From Gemmatimonadota bacterium (lineage in GTDB: Bacteria; Gemmatimonadota; Gemmatimonadetes; Gemmatimonadales; GWC2-71-9), in assembly GCA_016713435.1 (NCBI GenBank), contig JADJPD010000012.1:124001-188000 (forward strand): a DNA stretch of 64,000 nucleotides, written 5' to 3'. The notes beneath the pieces are model-generated. The model was not told the DNA's origin, did no database searches, and saw nothing but the letters and a program-made list of their open reading frames with translations. Position 1 is the first letter of the stretch; the number at the start of each line of letters is the position of its first letter. Position numbers and translations under genes: made by a program. This document shows positions 9,689 through 18,246 of the stretch, one piece after another.

Positions 9689-11992
9689 ATGCACCCCGCC
9701 TTCCGCTCCGTGACCCGCCGGGCCACGCCCGCCCTCCTCGCCCTGCTGGTGTGGCGCCCGGTGCCCGTCCCCGCGCAGGTGGCGGACACCGCGCTGCTCA
9801 ACCTCCGCCGCATTTACGCCAGCCCCGAGTTCCAGCCCGAGACCTTCGGGCCCGCGCGCTGGCTGGCGGGCGGGAAGGCGTACACCACGCTCGAGGCCTC
9901 GCGGGAGGGGAAGGGCGGGCAGGACCTGGTCCGCTACGACGTGGAGACCGGCGAGCGGACGGTGCTGGTCCCGGCCACCCGCCTCATCCCGCCGCGCGAC
10001 ACGGTGCCGCTGGCCATCGACGCCTACAGCTGGTCCGCCGACGAGCGGCAGCTGCTGCTCTTCACCAACACCCAGCCCGTCTGGCGCCTCAACACCCGGG
10101 GCGACTACTGGTCGCTCGACCTGCGCACCTGGCGGCTGAAGCAGCTGGGCGGCCGGCAGGCCAGGCCCTCGACGCTCATGTTCGCCAAGTACGCGCCCGA
10201 CGGGCGCAAGGTGGCCTACGTGCGCGAGAACAACCTCTACGTCGAGGACCTGGCCAGCGGCCGCATCACCCAGCTCACCCGCGACGGCTCCCGCACCATG
10301 ATCAACGGGACCTTCGACTGGGTCTACGAGGAGGAGCTGATGGGCTACGCCGACGGCTGGCGCTGGAGCCCCGACGGCACCGCCATCGCGTACTGGCAGC
10401 TCAACGCCGACTCGGTGCGCGACTACGTGATGATCAACAACACCGACTCGCTCTACTCCCAGGCCGTGCCGGTGCAGTATCCCAAGGCGGGCGAGTCGAA
10501 CTCCGCCGCGCGGATCGGCATCGTGCCGGCGACGGGCGGCGCCACCCGCTGGCTCGCCCTCCCGGGCGACCCGCGCAACCACTACCTGGCCCGCATGGAG
10601 TGGGCGGGCTCGAGCGACGAGGTCGCCGTCCAGCAGCTCAACCGCCTGCAGAACACCAACACCGTCTTCCTCGGCGACCGCCGCACCGGCGCCGTGCGCC
10701 CCGTGCTCGTGGAGCGGGACAGCGCCTGGGTGGAGGTGGCCGACTGGCGCTGGCTCGACGGCGGCCGCCGGTTCCTCTGGGAGAGCGAGCGCGACGGCTG
10801 GAACCACCTCTACGCCGTCTCCCGCGACGGCCAGGCCACCACCCTCCTCACCCGGGGCGACTTCGACGTGGCCAGCGTGGCGGGAGTGGATGAAGCCGGC
10901 GGGTACGTCTACTACATCGCCTCGCCGGACAATGCGGCGCAGCGCTACCTCTACCGCGCCCGGCTCGACGGGCAGGGCCAGGCCGAGCGGGTCTCGCCGG
11001 CGGGGCAGGCGGGCACGCACGGCTACACCCTGGCGCCGGACGCCCGCACCGCCATCCACACCTTCTCGCGCTTCGGCGTCCCGCCGGTGACGGACCTCGT
11101 CTCCCTGCCCGACCACCGGGTGCGCCGCGTCCTCGCCGCCAACGCCCAGCTCGGCGCGCGGGTCGAGGCGCTGGAGCGCGGTCCGGTGGAGTTCTTCCAG
11201 GTGGACGCCGGCGGGGTCCCACTCAACGGCTGGATCATGAAGCCGGCGGGCTTCGACCCCACGAAGAAGTACCCGCTCTTCATCTCCATCTACGGCGGCC
11301 CCGGCTCCCAGACGGTGCTCGACGCCTGGGGCGGTGCCAACTACCTCTGGTATACGCTCCTCACCCAGAAGGGGTACCTCGTCGCCAGCATCGACAACCG
11401 CGGCACGGGGATGCGCGGGCGCGCCTGGCGGAAGGTCATCTACCGCCAGCTCGGCGTGGTGGAGACCCACGACCAGGTGGCCGCCGCCCGCGCCATGAGC
11501 CGCTGGAGCTACGTGGACCCCGCGCGCATCGGCATCTTCGGGTGGAGCTACGGCGGGTTCATGAGCCTCAACACCCTCTTCCAGGGCGGCGACGTGTACA
11601 AGATGGCCATCGCCGTGGCCCCGGTGACCCACTGGAAGTACTACGACAACGTCTACACCGAGCGCTTCAACGGCCTCCCGCGGGACAACCAGGCCGGCTA
11701 CGACGCCGGCTCCCCGCTCAGCCACGTGGGCGGCCTCCGCGGCCGCCTCCTCCTGGTCCACGGCACCGGCGACGACAACGTCCATTACCAGAACACCGAG
11801 GCGCTGGTCAACGCGCTGGTGAAGGCCGACAAGCAGTTCGACTTCATGAGCTACCCCAACCGCAACCACGGCATCTTCGGCGGCAACACCACGATGCACC
11901 TGCGGACGCTGCTCACCGGCTTCATCGACGAGACCCTGGGCCCCCCGCGCACGCCGCCGGCGGCCCCCCCGCCGCGCCCGCTCACCAACTGA
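9689..11992 (+). CDS. Dipeptidyl-peptidase IV-like S9 serine peptidase
   Basis: 767 residues with a Sec signal peptide (to about residue 30), so periplasmic or outer-surface. The N-terminal half is the beta-propeller of family S9B, including the signature FDWVYEEEL, whose two glutamates bind the substrate amino terminus. The C-terminal hydrolase has the nucleophile in GWSYGGF (Ser about 620), Asp in GTGDDNVH (about 695) and His in NRNHGIF (about 727). It should remove N-terminal dipeptides, usually X-Pro, supporting peptide scavenging. A TACGTT box at 9593-9598 is a possible -10 about 90 bp upstream. Confidence 0.93.
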   Translation: MHPAFRSVTRRATPALLALLVWRPVPVPAQVADTALLNLRRIYASPEFQPETFGPARWLAGGKAYTTLEASREGKGGQDLVRYDVETGERTVLVPATRLIPPRDTVPLAIDAYSWSADERQLLLFTNTQPVWRLNTRGDYWSLDLRTWRLKQLGGRQARPSTLMFAKYAPDGRKVAYVRENNLYVEDLASGRITQLTRDGSRTMINGTFDWVYEEELMGYADGWRWSPDGTAIAYWQLNADSVRDYVMINNTDSLYSQAVPVQYPKAGESNSAARIGIVPATGGATRWLALPGDPRNHYLARMEWAGSSDEVAVQQLNRLQNTNTVFLGDRRTGAVRPVLVERDSAWVEVADWRWLDGGRRFLWESERDGWNHLYAVSRDGQATTLLTRGDFDVASVAGVDEAGGYVYYIASPDNAAQRYLYRARLDGQGQAERVSPAGQAGTHGYTLAPDARTAIHTFSRFGVPPVTDLVSLPDHRVRRVLAANAQLGARVEALERGPVEFFQVDAGGVPLNGWIMKPAGFDPTKKYPLFISIYGGPGSQTVLDAWGGANYLWYTLLTQKGYLVASIDNRGTGMRGRAWRKVIYRQLGVVETHDQVAAARAMSRWSYVDPARIGIFGWSYGGFMSLNTLFQGGDVYKMAIAVAPVTHWKYYDNVYTERFNGLPRDNQAGYDAGSPLSHVGGLRGRLLLVHGTGDDNVHYQNTEALVNALVKADKQFDFMSYPNRNHGIFGGNTTMHLRTLLTGFIDETLGPPRTPPAAPPPRPLTN

Positions 11993-12029
11993 GCTTTTCT
12001 TCGGCCCCGACCCGCGCGATCTTGCACCC

Positions 12030-13871
12030 ATGACCTCGCCCGACGGAATCGTTGAACAGCTCGCCCCGCTCCTCGCGGGCCAGTATTCCCTCGAGCGCGA
12101 ACTCGGGCGGGGCGGCATGGGGGTCGTCTACCTGGCACGGGAGACGCGGCTCGAGCGCCCCGTCGCCATCAAGGTGCTGCCGCCCCACCTCGGCGCCCTG
12201 CCCGGGGTGCGGGAGCGCTTCCTGCGCGAGGCCCGCACGGCGGCGCAGCTCTCCCACCCGAACATCGTCCCCATCTACCGCGCCGAAGAGGTGGGCGGCT
12301 ACGCCTACTTCACCATGGGGTACATCGACGGCCAGACCCTCGCCGAGCGGGTGCGCGACCGCGGGCCCCTGCCGCCGCAGGAGGTGGTGCGCACCCTCCG
12401 CGAGTCGGCCTGGGCGCTTGCATACGCGCACGCCCGCGGCGTGGTGCACCGCGACATCAAGGCCGCCAACATCATGCTGGAGCGCGCCACCGGACGCGCC
12501 GTCGTCACCGACTTCGGCATTGCCCGGGACCAGTCGGCTTCGTCCCTCACCCAGCAGGGCGAGGTGGTGGGCACGGTCCACTACATGAGCCCGGAGCAGG
12601 CCAACGGCCAGCCCCTCGACGGCCGCAGCGACCTCTACTCCCTCGGCGTGGCCGGCTTCTACGCCCTCTCCGGCCGCCTCCCCTTCGAGGGCGACAACGC
12701 CACCGCCGTGCTCGTGGCCGTGGCCAGCCGGCAGGCCCCGTCCCTGGCCACCGTCAGCTCCACGGTGCCGCGCCCGCTCGTCGAGGTCATCGACCGCTGC
12801 CTCGCCCGCGAGCCGGAGGCCCGCTTCCTGACCGGCGAGGCCCTGGCCGACGCCCTGGCCCTGGCCCTCGAGCGCTCGGCCACCCAGCTGGCGACGGTCA
12901 ACTCGGCGGATCGCGTGGTCCCGGAAGACCAGGCCCAGGCCATCTGGCTCCGCGCCGCCCAGCTGCAGGCCGAAGCGGCCTCGCGGCTGCAGCTCCGCTC
13001 CCAGGAGGGCGGGCTCATCGGCCTCAGCCAGTCCCTGCCCACGGGCGGCTACCGGCTCAAGGACGTGGAGCAGGCGGCCGCCGAGGTGGGGATTGCGCCG
13101 GAGTTCGTGGCGCTGGCGCTGGCGGAACAGCCGGGGGACAGTGCCCCGGGGAAGGCAGTGGTCGTTGGGGGCACCCGGGAGGACCGCCGGATCACGCGCC
13201 TGCTCGGCACGGAGAAGCGGAGCTTCTCCGTCTCCCGCCTCATCAAGTCCAGTCCCAAGCTGACGCTCGAGGCCATCGGCCGGGTGTTCACGGCGCGGCC
13301 GTATCTCCTCCGGCTCCGCGACACGGTGGGCGGCCACCCCTTCAGCGGCGGTGTCCTGGTCTTCGACGTCCCCAACATCATGAAGGGCGGGCTCGCGAGC
13401 GCCGGTACCCTGGAGTCGTACACCTCGTTCACCTACCGGATGTACCAGCTCGAGCTCTTCCAGCTCAACGTCACCATGCGTCCGGTCTCCGGGGCCGGCG
13501 GGACCAGCACCGAAGTCACCATCTACGGCGACCTCCGGCCGGGGCTCCGCAAGAACCTCGTGGCCAACTACTGGATCGCCGGGGCCCTCGGAGCGAGCGG
13601 GGCGGCCATCGGCGGCGGGGTGAGTCTCGCCGCCCTGGGCCTGGGGGCGCTGGCGGCCCTGCCGGCGCTCGGCGGGGCCGCGCTCTTCGGCGGCCTCAGC
13701 CTCGCCGGGTATCGCCTCCTGTATCCGTACGCGTTGCGGAAGGCCGAGGAGGAGCTGGAGGGGATGATGGCGGCCATCGAGAGCAACATCCGCTCCGTGC
13801 AGGTGTTTGGCGCGGCCCCGGTGCCCGAACCCCCGCCACCCGTGATCCAGCTGGACGGGGGCATGACCTGA
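12030..13871 (+). CDS. Serine/threonine protein kinase with membrane C-terminus
   Basis: 613 residues. Kinase domain about 18-285 (GRGGMGVVYLAR, VAIKVLP, HRDIKAAN, TDFGIARD, GTVHYMSPEQ). The catalytic loop reads KAAN instead of the common KPxN, but the Asp and Asn are kept. A 300-residue C-terminal region of unknown fold follows, with helices resembling a SHOCT-like or lipid-binding domain and a pair of Gly/Ala-rich membrane segments near 515-565. It lies 37 bp after the peptidase gene on the same strand. Partner and trigger are unknown. Confidence 0.92.
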   Translation: MTSPDGIVEQLAPLLAGQYSLERELGRGGMGVVYLARETRLERPVAIKVLPPHLGALPGVRERFLREARTAAQLSHPNIVPIYRAEEVGGYAYFTMGYIDGQTLAERVRDRGPLPPQEVVRTLRESAWALAYAHARGVVHRDIKAANIMLERATGRAVVTDFGIARDQSASSLTQQGEVVGTVHYMSPEQANGQPLDGRSDLYSLGVAGFYALSGRLPFEGDNATAVLVAVASRQAPSLATVSSTVPRPLVEVIDRCLAREPEARFLTGEALADALALALERSATQLATVNSADRVVPEDQAQAIWLRAAQLQAEAASRLQLRSQEGGLIGLSQSLPTGGYRLKDVEQAAAEVGIAPEFVALALAEQPGDSAPGKAVVVGGTREDRRITRLLGTEKRSFSVSRLIKSSPKLTLEAIGRVFTARPYLLRLRDTVGGHPFSGGVLVFDVPNIMKGGLASAGTLESYTSFTYRMYQLELFQLNVTMRPVSGAGGTSTEVTIYGDLRPGLRKNLVANYWIAGALGASGAAIGGGVSLAALGLGALAALPALGGAALFGGLSLAGYRLLYPYALRKAEEELEGMMAAIESNIRSVQVFGAAPVPEPPPPVIQLDGGMT

Positions 13872-13888
13872 TTCCTACCGGGTGAGGC

Positions 13889-13917
13889 TCGACCGGCCGG
13901 GTGCCCCGTCCTACATT
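13889..13917 (+). promoter_or_regulatory. Candidate housekeeping promoter
   Basis: TCGACC at 13889-13894, a 17-bp spacer, then TACATT at 13912-13917, 30 bp before the ATG of the 71-residue protein. The -10 fits a TANNTT form seen before several genes in the window. Confidence 0.45.
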
Positions 13918-13946
13918 CGGGGCATCACCCTCACCCGGAGGACGCC

Positions 13947-14162
13947 ATGACCTACGAGCAGATCGTCGCCGTCCTGGGCTTCGCCAACAGCAATGAGCGC
14001 GCGGTGCGGATCGTGACCGCCGACCGCCACGAAGTCACCGGCATCCCCACCAGCGTGGACACGCACATCACGGCGCACGAGGTCTATCTCCACCCCCTCG
14101 ACGACGACAGCACCGAGATCGCCATGAGCCTGGGGGAAATCCGCGAGGTGGAGCTGATCTGA
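13947..14162 (+). CDS. Small protein of unknown function, possible Sm/SH3-like barrel
   Basis: 71 residues with no signal or membrane segment; the ATG is preceded by CGGAGG. I do not recognise the family. The alternation of short beta-strand-like stretches (AVRIVTADRHEVTGIPTSV, EVYLHPL, EIAMSLGEIREVEL) would suit a five-stranded Sm- or SH3-like barrel, as in small proteins that bind RNA or cap enzyme complexes. That is inference from strand pattern only. It stands alone between a kinase and the serine dehydratase genes. Confidence 0.7.
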   Translation: MTYEQIVAVLGFANSNERAVRIVTADRHEVTGIPTSVDTHITAHEVYLHPLDDDSTEIAMSLGEIREVELI

Positions 14163-14217
14163 GGCGGGGGAGCGGGGGCGCGTTTCCCTTTCCCACGCTC
14201 CCCTATAGGTTTGGCTC

Positions 14218-14883
14218 ATGGTTTCCCTCCTCGACATCATCGGCCCGGTCATGGTGGGTCCCTCGTCGTCGCACACGGCGGGGGCCTGCCGGATCGGGCT
14301 CTTTGCCCGTGAGATGGCCGGCGGCCAGCCCGAGACGGCGCTGGTGGAGCTCCACGGCTCGTTTGCCCGCACCGGCACCGGGCACGGCACCGACCGCGCC
14401 ATCGCCGGCGGCCTCCTCGGCTTCCCGCCCGACGACGAGCGGCTCCGCCAGAGCCTCGAGCTGGCCGAGCAGGCCGGCGTCCAGCTCACCTTCGAGAACA
14501 CCAAGCTCCGTGGTGAGCACCATCCCAACACGGCACGCCTGACGCTCATGCGGGACGGCCGGAAGGCCGTCGTGGTGGGCTCCTCCCTCGGCGCGGGCCG
14601 GATCCAGATCACCGAGATCGACGGCTACGGCGTGGAGGTCACGGGCGCCTTCCCGGCCCTGGTGTTCGTGGCCAAGGACACCCCGGGCATCGTGGCCTCC
14701 GTCACCGGCGCCCTCGCGCGCCAGGGCGACAACATCGCCACCCTCAAGGTGAGCCGCGCCAAGAAGGGCGGCGACGCCATCCACATCTACGAGCTGGACC
14801 GTCCCGCCAGCGAGGAAGCCATGCAGGCCATCCGCGCCCTCTCGGCGGTCCGCTTCCTCCGCTCCATCCCGAGGATCGCATGA
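14218..14883 (+). CDS. sdaAB: L-serine dehydratase, iron-sulfur type, beta subunit
   Basis: 221 residues. It begins with the family signature LLDIIGPVMVGPSSSHTAGA and ends in an ACT domain (about 148-221, VFVAKDTPGIVASVTGAL), which in this class senses serine. With the alpha subunit it deaminates L-serine to pyruvate and ammonia. The gene overlaps sdaAA by 4 nt (ATGA), so translation is coupled. A TAGGTT box only 12 bp before the ATG would give a very short leader if it is the -10. Confidence 0.93.
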   Translation: MVSLLDIIGPVMVGPSSSHTAGACRIGLFAREMAGGQPETALVELHGSFARTGTGHGTDRAIAGGLLGFPPDDERLRQSLELAEQAGVQLTFENTKLRGEHHPNTARLTLMRDGRKAVVVGSSLGAGRIQITEIDGYGVEVTGAFPALVFVAKDTPGIVASVTGALARQGDNIATLKVSRAKKGGDAIHIYELDRPASEEAMQAIRALSAVRFLRSIPRIA

Positions 14884-15767
14884 GGATCACCGCCCTGGCC
14901 GATGCCCTCGCCGAGGCCGAGCGCGACGGCGTCTCGCTTGGCGAGGTGGCCCTCCGCGCCGAGGCCGATGCGGGGCTCCGCACCCGGGCCGAAGTGGAGA
15001 CGGCCCTCGCCCGGGCGCTCAAGGTCATGCGAGGGGCGGTGGACCAGGGCCTCCCCGGCGGCTTCAAGAGCGTGAGCGGCCTCGTCGGCGGTGATGCGCA
15101 GAAGATGACCCATCCCAAGGGGCCGCTCGGTGGCACGGTCTTCACCGATGCCATCGCGCGGGCGCTCGCGGTCCAGGAGGTGAACGCGGCGATGGGCGTC
15201 ATCGTCGCCGCGCCAACGGCGGGTGGCGCCGGCGTCCTGCCCGGCGTGCTGCTCGGCCTTGCCAGCCATCGTGACGTGACCGACGAGGCACTGGTCCGCG
15301 CCCTCGCCACCGCGGGCCTCATCGGCGCGGTGGTGGCGGTGCGCGCCTCCCTCTCTGGAGCCGAGGGGGGCTGCCAGGCCGAGACTGGGGCGGCGGCCGG
15401 CATGGCGGCTGGCGCAGGCGTCGAGCTGCTCGGAGGGAGCCCCGAGGAGGCGGTCCACGCCGTCGCCCTGACCATGCAGGGCACCCTCGGCCTGGTCTGC
15501 GACCCGCTCGGCGGGCTCGTCGAGGTCCCCTGCGTCTACCGCAACGCCACCGGAGCCGCGATGGCGCTCGCCGGGATCGAGATGGCGCTGGCCGGCGTCG
15601 AGTTCCCGATCCCCGTGGACGAGGTCATTGACACCATGGGGGAGATCGGCCGGAGCATGGATGTCCGCTACCGTGAGACCGCCGGGGGCGGCTTGGCCGC
15701 CACCCCGACCGGCCGAAAGCTGGCCCGGGAGCGACTGGTCCAGATCAAGGGAAAGCCCAAGAACTGA
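14880..15767 (+). CDS. sdaAA: L-serine dehydratase, iron-sulfur type, alpha subunit
   Basis: 295 residues. Holds the [4Fe-4S] cluster site: cysteines in GCQAETGAAAGM and in the CDPLGGLVEVPC block, and the glycine-rich IVAAPTAGGAGVLPG segment that forms the active site. The split beta/alpha arrangement matches two-subunit enzymes of Bacillota; in E. coli the halves are fused. The oxygen-labile cluster fits the microaerobic theme later in the window. Confidence 0.94.
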   Translation: MRITALADALAEAERDGVSLGEVALRAEADAGLRTRAEVETALARALKVMRGAVDQGLPGGFKSVSGLVGGDAQKMTHPKGPLGGTVFTDAIARALAVQEVNAAMGVIVAAPTAGGAGVLPGVLLGLASHRDVTDEALVRALATAGLIGAVVAVRASLSGAEGGCQAETGAAAGMAAGAGVELLGGSPEEAVHAVALTMQGTLGLVCDPLGGLVEVPCVYRNATGAAMALAGIEMALAGVEFPIPVDEVIDTMGEIGRSMDVRYRETAGGGLAATPTGRKLARERLVQIKGKPKN

Positions 15768-15777
15768 CCGAAAACTG

Positions 15778-15806
15778 GCCTGTTTCCTATGAAACAGGCT
15801 GAAACA
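15778..15806. promoter_or_regulatory. Triple half-site operator candidate before the small-protein/pspA operon
   Basis: TGTTTC (15781-15786), GAAACA (15791-15796) and GAAACA (15801-15806) occur at exact 10-bp steps. The first two form a perfect inverted repeat with flanking GCC/GGC (15778-15799, 9-bp arms, 4-nt centre). No T-run follows, so a terminator for sdaAA is less likely than a binding site on one face of the helix. It lies 80 bp before the first gene of the array. Confidence 0.5.
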
Positions 15807-15886
15807 TCTCTCCGTACTGCCTCCACCCCGCCGCAACTGGGGGCATCACGCAGGTACCCCGCAGAACCGAGTCGCCGAGGCCGAGG

Positions 15887-16165
15887 ATGTCCGGACCCGA
15901 AGTCCTGATTCCCATGACGTTCTTCCTGACCGGGGGCGCCGTCTTGATCTCCCGCTCCGAGATCGGGAAGGCCATCGCGCACCGGATCCGCTCGGGACCG
16001 GGTGGCGGGGGGGAGGACTTGGACGCGTTGCGCGGTGAGGTGGCGGACCTCCGGCACGAGCTGGACGGGGTGCGGCATGAGCTGGCGGAGGCGCAGGAAC
16101 GGATCGACTTCACGGAGCGTCTCCTCGCGCAGGGCCGGGCCTCCGAGCAGCTTCCCGGAGGCTGA
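15887..16165 (+). CDS. Array protein 1: single-TM coiled-coil, PspB-like
   Basis: 92 residues. Hydrophobic N-terminus (about 5-22), a basic IGKAIAHRIRSG juxtamembrane helix, a short Gly linker, then a heptad coiled coil ending in the array hallmark ERIDFTERLLAQ and an EQLPGG tail. The IGKAI-RIR segment recurs in array members 4 and 5. First gene of the operon, 2 nt before member 2. The layout (one TM plus a short cytoplasmic coiled coil, with pspA downstream) recalls PspB of the phage-shock system, but the homology is not proven. Confidence 0.8.
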   Translation: MSGPEVLIPMTFFLTGGAVLISRSEIGKAIAHRIRSGPGGGGEDLDALRGEVADLRHELDGVRHELAEAQERIDFTERLLAQGRASEQLPGG

Positions 16166-16167
16166 CC

Positions 16168-16443
16168 ATGCTCCCCGAGGTCATCCCGATCCTGGGCATG
16201 TTCACCGGCATCATCGTCACCGGCATGGTGGGGTGGGTGGTGGTGCGGGGCATGAAGATGTGGGCGGACGCGCGACAGGTCCCCTCGGGCAGCGATCCGG
16301 ACCTGCTCGCGGCGGTCAGTGCGCTCCGGGACCAGGTGGATCAGCTGCAGCACCAGGTGGCGGAGACGCAGGAGCGGCTGGACTTCACCGAACGACTGCT
16401 GGCGCAGGGCCGGGCGCCCGACCGCCTGCCGGGAGGTAGCTGA
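16168..16443 (+). CDS. Array protein 2: single-TM coiled-coil, PspB-like
   Basis: 91 residues. TM at about 5-26 opening with VIPILGMFTGIIVTG, which closely matches member 3 (LIPILGMLSGVVITG), so the two look like a local duplication. The coiled coil (about 45-75) ends ERLDFTERLLAQ and the tail is DRLPGGS. Its stop shares one base with the next start (TGATG), so translation should be coupled. Confidence 0.8.
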   Translation: MLPEVIPILGMFTGIIVTGMVGWVVVRGMKMWADARQVPSGSDPDLLAAVSALRDQVDQLQHQVAETQERLDFTERLLAQGRAPDRLPGGS

Positions 16444-16715
16444 TGGGCGGCGAGCTGATTCCCATCCTCGGGATGCTGAGCGGTGTGGTCATCACCGGTC
16501 TCATCATGAAGGGGGCCGTGGCCATCACCCGGCTGCAGACCGAGGCGCGGCGGGCGACGGCCGGGACCGATCCCGAGGTGCTCGCCGCCCTCGGGACGCT
16601 GCGGGAGCAGATGGAGAGCCTGCAGCAGCAACTGGCCGACACCCAGGATCGGCTCGAGTTCACGGAGCGGTTGATGATCCGCGACCGGTCCGCCACGCCG
16701 GGAGAAGGTGCCTGA
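16443..16715 (+). CDS. Array protein 3: single-TM coiled-coil, PspB-like
   Basis: 90 residues. Same N-terminal block as member 2, then MKGAVAITRLQTEARR and a coiled coil ending DRLEFTERLM. It has the most divergent motif of the first five members, with a tail lacking the usual Glu-rich LPGG end (SATPGEGA). TGATG overlaps join it to both neighbours. Confidence 0.8.
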   Translation: MGGELIPILGMLSGVVITGLIMKGAVAITRLQTEARRATAGTDPEVLAALGTLREQMESLQQQLADTQDRLEFTERLMIRDRSATPGEGA

Positions 16716-16966
16716 TGGAAGACATCGTCGCGCTCATCATGATCTTCGGCGGCGGGGCCACGATCGCGATTTCGTTCAGTCCCGTGGGCAAGGCGATTGC
16801 CGACCGCATCCGCGGGCACCGGGAAGTCGCCGAGGGGGACCCGGCGGTGTACGAGGAGCTCGACCGGATGCGGCAGGAGCTGACGGAACTCCAGGAGCGG
16901 GTGGACTTCACCGAGCGGCTGCTGGCCCGCGGGCGCGAGGCCGAGCAGCTGCCCGACGGGCAGTAG
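16715..16966 (+). CDS. Array protein 4: single-TM coiled-coil, PspB-like
   Basis: 83 residues, the shortest of the set. TM about 4-20 with MIFGGGATIAIS, then VGKAIADRIRGH; the first 35 residues are close to member 5. The coiled coil is reduced to about four heptads and ends ERVDFTERLLAR with tail EQLPDGQ. The start ATG shares one base with the preceding stop; a 9-nt gap follows. Confidence 0.8.
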   Translation: MEDIVALIMIFGGGATIAISFSPVGKAIADRIRGHREVAEGDPAVYEELDRMRQELTELQERVDFTERLLARGREAEQLPDGQ

Positions 16967-16975
16967 GAGGCGCCG

Positions 16976-17236
16976 ATGGAAGGGGTCCTGTTCATCATCA
17001 TCGTGTTTGGCGGCGGCATGCTGATCGCGCTGTCCAAGACGGACATCGGCCGGGCCATCAGCGACCGGATCCGCCACGGCCCCCTGGGCATGGCCGGGAC
17101 GGGCGACCCGGCCCTGCTGGAGGAAGTGGAGCGCCTGCGCCTCGAGGTGGCGGAGCTGCACGAGCGCATGGACTTCGCGGAGCGGCTGCTCACCGCCAAG
17201 CGCGAGAGCGAGTCGCTGTCGGGGGGGGAGTCGTGA
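16976..17236 (+). CDS. Array protein 5: single-TM coiled-coil, PspB-like
   Basis: 86 residues. TM about 4-20 (LFIIIVFGGGMLIALS), IGRAISDRIRHGP, a Gly-rich hinge, and a coiled coil ending ERMDFAERLL. Thr in the hallmark is replaced by Ala, as in members 7, 8 and 12. It has its own AGGAGG ribosome site 5 nt before the ATG and a TGATG junction with member 6. Confidence 0.8.
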   Translation: MEGVLFIIIVFGGGMLIALSKTDIGRAISDRIRHGPLGMAGTGDPALLEEVERLRLEVAELHERMDFAERLLTAKRESESLSGGES

Positions 17237-17598
17237 TGTGGCAGGTGGTGGTGCAGGTGCCGGAGCCGCCCACGCTGCCGCCGATCCCGGACTTCCCGCA
17301 CACGCCGGCGCCCTGGGAAGTGATGCCGCCGGCGGTGATCCTGCTGATCACGCTGGCCGTCCTGGCGGCGGGCACGATCGTCCTGTGGCCGCTGATGCGG
17401 GCGCTCGGGCGGCGGATCGAAGGGAAGGTCGTGGCGGACCCGGCGCTGCGGCAGGAGGTCGAGGACCTGCGGGCCCGCCTCGCGGAGGTGGACCAGCTGC
17501 AGCACCGGGTCATGGAGCTGGAGGAGCGGGTGGACTTCACCGAACGGCTGCTGGCGCAGCAGCGTGAGCCGGAGCGGCTCCGGCAGGGAGAGGTCTGA
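17236..17598 (+). CDS. Array protein 6: Pro-rich N-terminus, single-TM coiled-coil
   Basis: 120 residues. It differs from its neighbours by a Pro-rich leader of about 30 residues (VPEPPTLPPIPDFPHTP) before the TM (about 32-53), so that leader probably lies in the periplasm. A basic RALGRRIEGK stretch, a longer coiled coil and a VMELEERVDFTERLLAQ end follow, with tail EPERLRQGEV. From this member on, the hallmark carries the extended xELEER form. Confidence 0.8.
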   Translation: MWQVVVQVPEPPTLPPIPDFPHTPAPWEVMPPAVILLITLAVLAAGTIVLWPLMRALGRRIEGKVVADPALRQEVEDLRARLAEVDQLQHRVMELEERVDFTERLLAQQREPERLRQGEV

Positions 17599-17885
17599 TG
17601 GACGAGTTCATCAAGATGTTCGGCGTCTTCGCCGGAATGGGGCTCGCGGGAGCCTCGGTGTATGCCGTCATCGCGTTAGTGAACGTCATGGTCAAGCGCG
17701 TGGAGCGCGGCAAGGGCGGCGTCCCGACGGAGCTCGAGGCGGAACTGGCCGACCTGCGGGCGCGCCTCGATGACTCGGACGCCTTGCGCGGCCGTGTGGC
17801 CGAACTCGAGGAGCGGCTGGACTTCGCCGAGCGGCTGCTGGCGCAACACCGCGAGCCCGAGCGGCTGGGGCCAGGGGCGTCCTGA
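17598..17885 (+). CDS. Array protein 7: single-TM coiled-coil, PspB-like
   Basis: 95 residues. TM about 8-29 (FGVFAGMGLAGASVYAVIAL), basic VKRVERGKGG, then a coiled coil (LEAELADLRARLDD) ending VAELEERLDFAERLLAQ with tail EPERLGPGAS. TGATG junctions on both sides. Confidence 0.8.
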   Translation: MDEFIKMFGVFAGMGLAGASVYAVIALVNVMVKRVERGKGGVPTELEAELADLRARLDDSDALRGRVAELEERLDFAERLLAQHREPERLGPGAS

Positions 17886-18244
17886 TGTTCCGGAAGTATG
17901 TGGGCATCGACTTCGTGGACTTCCTGATCCAGTCGGGCGCCACGATCGCGGCCGCCATCATGCTGAGCTCCATGACCCAGCCGCAGGAGGAGATCGGCGT
18001 GTCGGTGGCGTTCCTGGCCTCGCTCGGGGTGCTGGCCTGGCGACGGAAGCGGGCGGCCCTCGAGCCCAGGGAGCCCAGCACCGGGGAGGTCGCGGCCCAG
18101 CGGATCATGGAGCTGGAGGACCGCGTGGCCGAGCTGGAGCAGGGGCAGGCCCGGGTGCTGGAGCTCGAGGAGCGGCTGGATTTCGCGGAACGCCTCCTGG
18201 TGCGCCAGCGCGAGGCGGAACGGATCGGACCCGGGGAAGGGTGA
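17885..18244 (+). CDS. Array protein 8: coiled-coil membrane protein, possibly two-TM
   Basis: 119 residues. Two hydrophobic stretches (about 12-29 and 37-51) with a short SSMTQPQEE loop, so it may form a hairpin instead of a single TM. WRRKRAALEPRE follows, then a long coiled coil with two ELE blocks ending VLELEERLDFAERLLVRQ, tail AERIGPGEG. Its nearest relative is member 9. Confidence 0.8.
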   Translation: MFRKYVGIDFVDFLIQSGATIAAAIMLSSMTQPQEEIGVSVAFLASLGVLAWRRKRAALEPREPSTGEVAAQRIMELEDRVAELEQGQARVLELEERLDFAERLLVRQREAERIGPGEG

Positions 18245-18246
18245 GG

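Noticed and set aside
9668..12118. An 816-residue minus-strand open frame opposite the S9 peptidase
   Set aside because: The plus strand carries a complete catalytic S9 peptidase; the antisense frame has shadow composition typical of high GC DNA.
15778..15799. Rho-independent terminator of sdaAA
   Set aside because: The stem is perfect, but no T-run follows and a third half-site continues the 10-bp phasing, so an operator fits better.
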